Shown: piece by piece, positions 25,073 through 30,774 of the stretch
Layout of the letters: each line of letters begins with the position of its first letter
Numbering within the stretch: position 1 is the stretch's first letter
Assembly: GCF_014204975.1 (NCBI RefSeq)
Contig: NZ_JACHMM010000001.1
Coordinates: 992,001 to 1,056,000 of the forward strand
Length of the DNA stretch: 64,000 nucleotides
Source of the DNA: Jiangella mangrovi
GTDB lineage: Bacteria; Actinomycetota; Actinomycetes; Jiangellales; Jiangellaceae
Direction of reading: 5' to 3'
Translations under genes and position numbers: made by a program
The notes under the pieces: generated by a model
The model's database searches: none
Seen by the model: the letters and a program-made list of their open reading frames with translations, nothing else
Told to the model about the DNA's origin: nothing

Positions 25073-25126
25073 GACGACACAGGAGCGCGAAACGTCAGGC
25101 CTCACGTTTCGGGTCACTGTCTCGTC
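25073..25126. promoter_or_regulatory. Mirror-image divergent ECF promoters
   Basis: Plus strand: CTCACG (25101-25106), 16 bp, CGTC (25123-25126) toward the sigma gene at 25152. Minus strand: CTGACG (25098-25093), 16 bp, CGTC (25076-25073) toward the DUF6069-like gene. The two -35 boxes continue into TTTCG and form the inverted repeat CGAAACGT...ACGTTTCG (25088-25111). Box spacing equals that of the ECF41 group. Both genes are likely read by the sigma factor encoded here. Confidence 0.7.
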
Positions 25127-25151
25127 GGTGGAGCAGGAGAGGAGGCCGGCC

Positions 25152-26069
25152 ATGACCGATCCGAGCCTGAAGGCGATCATGAGCGAGCGCCGGCAGCTGA
25201 TCAACCTCGCGTACCGGCTGCTCGGCTCGCTGGCCGACGCCGAGGACGTCGTGCAGGAGACGTACACGCGCTGGTACGCGATGTCCGAGGAGCGGCGCGA
25301 CGCCGTCGAGACCCCGGCCGCCTGGCTGACCACGGTCGCGAGCCGGATCTGTCTCGACCTGCTCGGCTCGGCCCGGGTCCGCCGCGAGAGCTACGTCGGC
25401 GACTGGATCCCGGAGCCGGTCCCCGACCGCACCGAGTGGTCCGGCGGGCCGTCGAGCGGCGCGACGGCCGAGCCCGCCGACCCGGCCGACCGGGTCACGC
25501 TGGACGAGTCGATCAGCATGGCGTTCCTCGTCGTGCTCGACGCGATGACGCCGGCCGAGCGGGTCGCGTTCGTCCTGCACGACGTGTTCCGCTACCCGTT
25601 CGCCGAGGTCGCGGACGTCGTCGGACGCAGCCCGGCCGCCTGCCGCCAGCTGGCCTCGTCGGCCCGCCGCCGTATCCGCGACGCGCAGCCGTCCGCTGCC
25701 GCCGTCACCACGTCGACCCGCCGCGCCGAGCTCGTCCGCGACTTCAAGGAGGCGTGGGCGGCCAAGGACATCCAGGCGCTCGTCGGCCTGCTCGACCCGT
25801 CCGCGACCGCGGTGGCCGACGGCGGCGGGCTGGTCACGGCGCTGGGCCCGGTCGACGGCGGTGCGCAGATCGCCCGCGCGCTCGTCGAACTGCTCGAGGG
25901 TGCGCCGGAGCTGACGATGCTGGAGCGGACGGTCAACGGCCAGCCCGGCCTGGTGCTGCAGGAGGACCGCGTGACGGCGACGGTGCTCGCGTTCGACGTG
26001 GCCGGCGACCGCATCACACACGTGTGGGCGGTCCGGAACCCGGAGAAGCTGCGCCCCTGGACCGACTGA
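25152..26069 (+). CDS. ECF sigma factor with SnoaL-like C-terminus (SigJ/ECF41)
   Basis: ATG at 25152 follows GAGAGGAGGCC. The 305-residue protein has sigma region 2 (LINLAYRLLGSLADAEDVVQETYTRWY), a central WIPEPVP motif typical of ECF41 near residue 92, region 4 (MTPAERVAFVLHDVFRYPFAEVADVVGRSPAACRQLASSARRRI) and a SnoaL-like domain with the signature DGGG (VADGGGLVTA near residue 220). It probably activates its own gene and the divergent DUF6069-like gene. It shares the group with the factor at 22453 but reads a different -35 sequence (CTSACG). Confidence 0.92.
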   Translation: MTDPSLKAIMSERRQLINLAYRLLGSLADAEDVVQETYTRWYAMSEERRDAVETPAAWLTTVASRICLDLLGSARVRRESYVGDWIPEPVPDRTEWSGGPSSGATAEPADPADRVTLDESISMAFLVVLDAMTPAERVAFVLHDVFRYPFAEVADVVGRSPAACRQLASSARRRIRDAQPSAAAVTTSTRRAELVRDFKEAWAAKDIQALVGLLDPSATAVADGGGLVTALGPVDGGAQIARALVELLEGAPELTMLERTVNGQPGLVLQEDRVTATVLAFDVAGDRITHVWAVRNPEKLRPWTD

Positions 26070-26098
26070 CCGCGCGCCGCACCCGACTACCGATCATG

Positions 26099-26117
26099 CG
26101 AACATGTGTTCGATACT
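26099..26117 (+). promoter_or_regulatory. SOS (LexA) box overlapping -10 promoter
   Basis: CGAACATGTGTTCG at 26099-26112 matches the actinobacterial LexA operator CGAAC-N4-GTTCG in every fixed position. It directly adjoins GATACT at 26112-26117, a -10 box 6 nt before the ATG at 26124. LexA bound here would block transcription. Confidence 0.75.
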
Positions 26118-26123
26118 GGCGTC

Positions 26124-26552
26124 ATGTCGTCCGTGCACTGGCTGGAAGAACCACCGCTCGACGTCCTCGAACTCGATCCGGGGCAGCTGGAGATCAAGCT
26201 CCGCGTCTACACCGAGGCGTCCGGCCTGTACAGCGCGGTTCCGGTCATCATGGGCGACCGGTCCAGCCGGCGGGTGCAGGGCCGGCTGGTCGCGTGGGGA
26301 CGGCGCCGGGGCGAGGGACGGTGGCGCTACCTGCTGGTGCTGTGGCCGGACCGCCAGACCGACGGGCAGGGGCGGCTGGCCTGGCGGTGGCGGGCCGCCT
26401 GGTGCGTGTTCGACCCGCGGCGGGTCCGGCCGGCGCACCGGTCCGAGGTGGTCCACGGCGGCACTACCTACTCCGAGGACCTCTCCGCCGCCATCCGCCG
26501 AGTCGTGCCGCCGGGACACGGGCTCGACTCCCGGTCCGAGCCGTACGACTGA
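26124..26552 (+). CDS. Uncharacterised protein, predicted DNA-damage inducible
   Basis: ATG at 26124 lies 6 nt after GATACT, a leaderless start. The 142-residue soluble protein is rich in Arg and Trp: an acidic amphipathic N-terminus (WLEEPPLDVLELDPGQLEIKLRVY), then a basic core of beta-strands (RRVQGRLVAWGRRRGEGRWRYLLVLWP, RLAWRWRAAWCVFDPRRVRP). No known domain is recognised. The perfect LexA-type box over its promoter predicts SOS induction, so a repair or nucleic-acid-binding role is plausible (inference). It sits between two ECF sigma genes without overlap. Confidence 0.7.
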   Translation: MSSVHWLEEPPLDVLELDPGQLEIKLRVYTEASGLYSAVPVIMGDRSSRRVQGRLVAWGRRRGEGRWRYLLVLWPDRQTDGQGRLAWRWRAAWCVFDPRRVRPAHRSEVVHGGTTYSEDLSAAIRRVVPPGHGLDSRSEPYD

Positions 26553-26591
26553 CGGCGATTCCTTTCCGCGCCCGCGCCGGTCGGTACGAGG

Positions 26592-27542
26592 ATGAGCACA
26601 ACCATGGACGACGACTTCGTACGGCGGACCGAGCGCTACCGCCGCGAACTGCTGGCCCACTGCTACCGCATGATGGGCTCGCTCGACGACGCCGAGGACC
26701 TCGTGCAGGAGACCTACCTGCGGGCCTGGCGGTCGTACGACGGGTTCGAGGAGCGGTCGTCGCTGCGCACCTGGCTGTACCGGATCGCGACGAACGCCTG
26801 CCTGAACGCGCTGCAGCGCAGCGACCGGCGCGCCGTCCCCGTCGACATGGGCGGCGGACCGAGCACGGCAGCTGGGGTGGGCTGGCTGCAGCCGCTGCCC
26901 GACGCGCTGGTGACGCCGTCGTCGGACGATCCCGCCGCGGTCGCCGAGGTGCGCGACGGCGTCCGGCTCGCGTTGATCGTGGGGTTGCAGTACCTGACGC
27001 CCGGCCAGCGGGCCGTCCTGATCCTGCGCGACGTCTTGGCCTGGCCGGCGGCGGAGGTGGCTGGGGCGCTGTCGTTGGAGGTCGGCGCGGTGAAGTCGCT
27101 GCTGCAGCGGGCCCGAGCGCGGCTGGCCGCGGTGACGCCGTCGCTCGACGAACCCGTGCTGGAGCCGTCGCATCCGCGGGCTCAGGAGCTGCTGTCGCTG
27201 TACATGACGGCGTTCGAGACGGCCGACGCGCGGCTGTTCGAGGAGGCGCTGCGGGCCGACGCGGTGCTGGAGATGCCGGCCGCCGCCATGTGGTTCGCCG
27301 GCAAGGTCGCCTGCGTGGAGTACCTGATGAGCGAGGTCGTCGGCGGGGCCGGCGACTGGCGCAAGGTCCCCACGGTGGCGAACGGGCAGCCGGCGTTCGG
27401 CGCGTACCTGCGCGACGGGTCGGCGTTCGGGCTCGCAGTGCTGACGGTGACCCAGGCGGGGATCGCCCGGGTCACCGTCTTCGCCGGCGACGGCCTGCTG
27501 GGGCGGTTCGGCCTACCCGCCACCCTGCCCGCCGCAGGCTGA
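26592..27542 (+). CDS. ECF sigma factor with SnoaL-like C-terminus (SigG type)
   Basis: The 316-residue product has sigma region 2 (ELLAHCYRMMGSLDDAEDLVQETYLRAWRSYDGFEERSSLRTWLYRIATNACLNAL), region 4 (LTPGQRAVLILRDVLAWPAAEVAGALSLEVGAVKSLLQRARARL) and a SnoaL-like domain from about residue 195 (AQELLSLYMTAFETADARLFEEALRADAVLEMP). This matches mycobacterial SigG, a damage-responsive factor, not the ECF41 type of its two neighbours. ATG at 26592 is used; ATG at 26604 is an alternative. It is convergent with the LLM oxidoreductase, 8 bp apart. Confidence 0.88.
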   Translation: MSTTMDDDFVRRTERYRRELLAHCYRMMGSLDDAEDLVQETYLRAWRSYDGFEERSSLRTWLYRIATNACLNALQRSDRRAVPVDMGGGPSTAAGVGWLQPLPDALVTPSSDDPAAVAEVRDGVRLALIVGLQYLTPGQRAVLILRDVLAWPAAEVAGALSLEVGAVKSLLQRARARLAAVTPSLDEPVLEPSHPRAQELLSLYMTAFETADARLFEEALRADAVLEMPAAAMWFAGKVACVEYLMSEVVGGAGDWRKVPTVANGQPAFGAYLRDGSAFGLAVLTVTQAGIARVTVFAGDGLLGRFGLPATLPAAG

Positions 27543-27550
27543 CGCCGTCG

Positions 27551-28441
27551 TCACCCGATGAACTCCTTCGCGAACCGGCGGATCGCCTCGGGGTCGGTCG
27601 CCTCGTGGAAGCCGACGATGAGCTGCTGGACGCCGGCCTGTTCGTAGGCGGCGATGCGGTTCTTGACTGTGTCGACCGAGCCGTAGAGCAGGTAGTCGGC
27701 GAAGTCGCCCGGGTAGAACGCGCCCATGGCGGGCGACAGCGCGGCCTGCGCCTCCTCGTCCGTCGCGGCGATGAGGCAGCCGGTGGTGGCGGTACGCAGG
27801 ATGGTGCCGTAGTCGCGGTTCAATGTCCGGCAGTGGTCGCGGAGGATGGCGAACTTCCGCGCCGCCTCCTGCGGCGAGACCATGACGTTGCAGGCCTCGG
27901 CGTACTCGGCGACGATCTTCAGGGTGACACGTTCGCCGCCGCCGGCGATCATGATCGGGATGTGCGGGCGCTGCGGTGCGGTGGTCGGGTGCAGCCACAT
28001 CTCGGTGATGGTTCGGACGCCGTCGCGGAGGCTCGCGAGCCGCGTGGGTGCGTCGGCGAACTCGTAGCCGAACGTGTCGTAGTCGGGCTGGTACCAGCCG
28101 GCGCCCAGGCCGAGCGTCAGCCGTCCGTGCGACAGCACGTCCACCGTCGACGCGATCTTCGCCTGGAGGGCCGGGTTGCGGTACGAGTTGGAGCTGACGA
28201 GCGGCCCGATCCGGATCCGGTCGGTGTGCCGCGCGAGCGCCGTCAGCATCGCCCACGACTCGAAGAGGTGCGACGGCGACGGCGGGATGGTCTGCAGGTG
28301 GTCGGGGAGCCAGGCAGCCGCGAAGCCGCACTCCTCCGCTGTCTGTGTGAGTTGGATGACGCGTTCTGCCGCCTCGACCGGGTCGCCGTCCGCGCCGAAT
28401 TCGCCGCCGAACCCGACCGGCAGGAAGATGCCGAATTCCAT
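27551..28441 (-). CDS. F420-dependent LLM-class oxidoreductase
   Basis: ATG at 28441 starts EFGIFLPVGFGGEFG, the usual first strand. The 296-residue TIM-barrel carries GFAAAWLPDHL near residue 45, TLGLGAGWYQPDYDTFGYEF near residue 125, the luciferase-like signature, and IPIMIAGGGERVTLKIVAEYAEACNV near residue 175. These enzymes use F420H2 (some FMN) for hydride transfer to small metabolites. The TIGR03560-type actinobacterial subgroup fits. Substrate unknown. Confidence 0.87.
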   Translation of the reverse strand: MEFGIFLPVGFGGEFGADGDPVEAAERVIQLTQTAEECGFAAAWLPDHLQTIPPSPSHLFESWAMLTALARHTDRIRIGPLVSSNSYRNPALQAKIASTVDVLSHGRLTLGLGAGWYQPDYDTFGYEFADAPTRLASLRDGVRTITEMWLHPTTAPQRPHIPIMIAGGGERVTLKIVAEYAEACNVMVSPQEAARKFAILRDHCRTLNRDYGTILRTATTGCLIAATDEEAQAALSPAMGAFYPGDFADYLLYGSVDTVKNRIAAYEQAGVQQLIVGFHEATDPEAIRRFAKEFIG

Positions 28442-28575
28442 GGGAGATCGCCTCTCTGTCTGCGTTGATTCCTGGACAGACAGACCGAACGGCGGGTGCG
28501 AAGGAATCGGGCTTCGCACGAGACGCACGAAGGGGCCGGCCTCAGCCGACCCCGTTCGCTCCCGGCGGCTCGACC

Positions 28576-28728
28576 TCAGCCGAGCTGATGCAGGGCAACA
28601 CCCAGAATCGAGGAGATCACCACGACCAACGGCCACAGATCCCTCAGGATCTGGCCGATGACCTCGGTGTGCTGACGCAGCTTCCGTAGCCTGCTCAGCG
28701 CGCTTCCTCGTCTGTTGTCGTGGTTCAC
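28576..28728 (-). CDS. 50-aa single-pass membrane peptide; candidate type I toxin
   Basis: GTG at 28728 is preceded by GGGAGGAAACCCA, a strong ribosome binding site, so the 50-residue product is preferred over longer readings. It has a basic amphipathic N-terminal half (residues 5-31, with R/K at about ten positions) and one hydrophobic segment near residues 33-47 (LWPLVVVISSILGVALH). Size, charge and topology resemble type I toxins such as Fst/TisB-class peptides. The ribosome binding site lies in a hairpin loop and the start region is complementary to the 14-nt terminator loop of small RNA A encoded divergently. Function as toxin is inferred; a small regulatory membrane peptide is the alternative. 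Confidence 0.65.
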   Translation of the reverse strand: MNHDNRRGSALSRLRKLRQHTEVIGQILRDLWPLVVVISSILGVALHQLG

Positions 28729-28746
28729 TGGGTTTCCTCCCAAGTG
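28726..28746 (-). promoter_or_regulatory. Leader hairpin holding ribosome binding site and start codon
   Basis: In the mRNA, CACTTGGG pairs with CCCAGTG (one bulged base), leaving AGGAAA of the ribosome binding site in the loop and the GTG start codon in the 3' arm. Such sequestered initiation regions are usual for type I toxin mRNAs. Confidence 0.5.
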
Positions 28747-28877
28747 CTGAGGGCCACCAGACAAACCGCGTCTACAGTCCGCCCGAGAGCCGATTTCTCG
28801 ACTACGCCGGGCGGATTCCCGATGTAGTTAGCCGACCAGAATGACAGGACGACAGCCACGGCGTCAACGAGTAGTCT

Positions 28878-28963
28878 GGAGGCGGTCGGGGGAGGTGCGT
28901 CTACACCTACGATCCCGGCTAAGTCCCGGTGCGTGCTGTCGTGGTTCCGCGCCGGGACTTCTT
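28878..28963 (+). ncRNA. Structured small RNA A (candidate antitoxin RNA)
   Basis: A -10 box TAGTCT at 28872-28877 precedes it. Hairpin 1 is AGGTG/CACCT (28893-28908) with loop CGTCTA. Hairpin 2 is a 13-bp stem, 28921-28933 with 28948-28960, enclosing the 14-nt loop TGCTGTCGTGGTTC (28934-28947), followed by CTTCTT as an intrinsic terminator. The loop can pair at 13 of 14 positions with the membrane peptide mRNA from the third base of its start codon. The loop of hairpin 1 with its flanks (GCGTCTACA, 28897-28905) is complementary to 9 nt of the same mRNA leader. Transcription is predicted, not shown. Confidence 0.65.
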
Positions 28964-28975
28964 ACGTCGTAGCAT

Positions 28976-29062
28976 CGGTCCTGGCCGGGCGAGGTGCGCT
29001 AACACTGATGATCCCAGTCAAGCCCCGGCGCGTGCTGTTGTGACTCCGCGCCGGGGCTTCTT
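28976..29062 (+). ncRNA. Structured small RNA B (tandem paralogue of A)
   Basis: This unit repeats A at a distance of about 99 bp, including a -10 box TAGCAT (28970-28975), the AGGTGCG start, GATCCC, a 13-bp GC stem (29020-29032 with 29047-29059) and TTCTT end. The stem differs from A by compensating changes (A-U to G-C type and G-U to G-C). The 14-nt loop TGCTGTTGTGACTC differs from A at three places and fits the adjacent mRNA poorly, so it may have another target. Confidence 0.62.
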
Positions 29063-29150
29063 GCGTCGCGGCCGACACGGCTGGAATGCGCCCGCGGTAC
29101 GGTCGGTTGCCCGTACGAAGGCACCGTCCGTTGAAGGGATGCGACACCCG

Positions 29151-30185
29151 ATGAAGGCGATCGTGCACGACGAGTCCGGCTCCGCCGACGTCCTCCGGAT
29201 CATCGAGCGCCCGGTCCCCGATCCCGGCCCCGGCGAGGTCCGCGTCCGGGTCGTCGTGTCGGGCGTGAACCCGACCGACTGGAAGGCCCGCAGCGGTGGC
29301 TACGGCGCCATGGAACGCATCGAGACGGTGCCCAATCAGGACGGCGCGGGTGTGATCGATGCGGTCGGCGACGGTGTGAGCGGCCTGTCTGTGGACGATC
29401 GGGTGTGGGTGACGCTGGCGGCGTACCAGCGCCCGGGCAGCGGGACGGCGCAGGAGTACACCGTCGTGCCGGCGGAGCGGGTGTTCGCACTGCCCGACGG
29501 CGCCCCGTTCGACCTGGGTGCCGCGGTGGGGATCCCGGCGATCACCGCGCACCGCGCCCTGACCGTCGCCGAGGGCGGCCCGACCCGGCTGCTTCCGGGT
29601 GCGCTGGCGGGCCGGACGGTGCTGGTGGCGGGCGGTGCGGGCGCGGTGGGCAACGCCGCGATCCAGCTGGCCCGCTGGGCCGGCGCGACGGTCATCGCCT
29701 CGGTGAGTTCGTCCGAGAAGGGCGAGCTGGCGACGGCGGCCGGAGCGCATCACGTCGTGACCTACGGTTCCGCGTCGTCGTCTGATGTCGTTGCCGCCGT
29801 CCGCTCCATCGCTCCCGACGGCGTCGACCTGGTCGTCGAGGTCGCGGCGGGCGCGAACGCCGCTCTCGATACCGCCGTCGTGAAGCCGCTCGGCACGATC
29901 GCGATCTACGCCAACAACGGTGACCGGCCGTTCGACCTCAACGTGCGCGAGTACATGGGCCTGAACGCGCGGCTGCAGTTCGTGCTGCTGTACACGCTGG
30001 GTTGGGAGAAGCTCCGCGAGGCCGGCGACGACATCAACGCCGCCATCGCAGACGGCGGCTACCGCGTCGGCGACGAGGCCGGGCTGCCGCTGCACCACTT
30101 CGGCCTCGACCAGACCGCCGACGCCCACCGCGCCGTCGAGGACGGCGCGACCGGCAAGGTCCTCATCTCCGTCCTCGACGTCTGA
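29151..30185 (+). CDS. Zinc-free quinone oxidoreductase (MDR/QOR family)
   Basis: The 344-residue medium-chain dehydrogenase/reductase has the GroES-like N-domain (PGEVRVRVVVSGVNPTDWKARSG) and a Rossmann domain with GGAGAVGNAAIQLARWAGATVIASVSS near residue 158. Zinc ligands are absent, as in NADPH:quinone reductases (QorA/zeta-crystallin). It catalyses one- or two-electron reduction of quinones with NADPH. ATG at 29151 is chosen; ATG at 29139 in frame is an alternative. Apparent upstream coding in this frame is only translation of the tandem RNA genes. Confidence 0.87.
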   Translation: MKAIVHDESGSADVLRIIERPVPDPGPGEVRVRVVVSGVNPTDWKARSGGYGAMERIETVPNQDGAGVIDAVGDGVSGLSVDDRVWVTLAAYQRPGSGTAQEYTVVPAERVFALPDGAPFDLGAAVGIPAITAHRALTVAEGGPTRLLPGALAGRTVLVAGGAGAVGNAAIQLARWAGATVIASVSSSEKGELATAAGAHHVVTYGSASSSDVVAAVRSIAPDGVDLVVEVAAGANAALDTAVVKPLGTIAIYANNGDRPFDLNVREYMGLNARLQFVLLYTLGWEKLREAGDDINAAIADGGYRVGDEAGLPLHHFGLDQTADAHRAVEDGATGKVLISVLDV

Positions 30186-30209
30186 CCGGGGCTGGACCAT
30201 CCCGCCTCG

Positions 30210-30758
30210 TCAGGGCGCATCCAGCCGGAAGACCTCGAGCGCTGCTCGCTGCTCCCCCGTCATCGAGAGCTGCACGTTCGTGGCGACGGGGAAGATCTCG
30301 GCCGCGGCCCAGAGCGCCTTGGGGACGCTCGATGCGATGCCGATCTTGACGCCCCGCGCCCGCTGCACCTCAAGCAGTTCTCGCGCGTCGAAGAGGTAGA
30401 CGTTGTGGATGCACCAAGGGCGCACCCCGCCGCGTGACGAGGCCGCGGACGCCGAAGGGCCAGTCATGACCAGGTAGTAGTCGAGGACCTCGGACGTGGT
30501 CATGTCCAGGATGCCCTCGCGCTTGAGGTACCACTTGACGTTCACGGATCGGCCGGCCAGCGGCCCGGACCGGAAGCGGCCGTCGATGGCGGTCGCGGTA
30601 GCCGACGGCTCCAACTGGAGGTCGAAGACCTGAGCGGCGATCCATTCGCCCGGATGTCCGGCAGCCATCGGCCGGTTGATCAGCGCCGCGATCTCAGCGT
30701 CGATGAGGTTGCGGCGACGGAGCAACTCACCCAGGCGTCGGGCGTTCTCAGGAGGCAC
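30210..30758 (-). CDS. Conserved hypothetical protein, PD-(D/E)xK nuclease-like pattern
   Basis: The 182-residue product begins with LGELLRRRNLIDAEIAALINRP, then GEWIAAQVFDLQLE near residue 37, AIDGRF near residue 58 and GRSVNVKWYLKREGILD near residue 68. The order E (GEWIA), D (IDG), then hydrophobic-x-K (VNVKW) is the plan of PD-(D/E)xK nucleases, and the family resembles DUF6998. It follows the SNF2 helicase gene by 16 bp on the same strand, so the two are probably an operon. A helicase-nuclease pair acting on foreign DNA is possible; this is inference from pattern and context only. Confidence 0.6.
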   Translation of the reverse strand: MPPENARRLGELLRRRNLIDAEIAALINRPMAAGHPGEWIAAQVFDLQLEPSATATAIDGRFRSGPLAGRSVNVKWYLKREGILDMTTSEVLDYYLVMTGPSASAASSRGGVRPWCIHNVYLFDARELLEVQRARGVKIGIASSVPKALWAAAEIFPVATNVQLSMTGEQRAALEVFRLDAP

Positions 30759-30774
30759 CAGGCCTCACCACCAT

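Noticed and set aside
28929-29150. Upstream extension of the quinone reductase into the RNA genes
   Set aside because: The extended peptide is just the translation of the two tandem RNA repeats (twice ARAVV-PRR-FLRR); the family begins at 29151.
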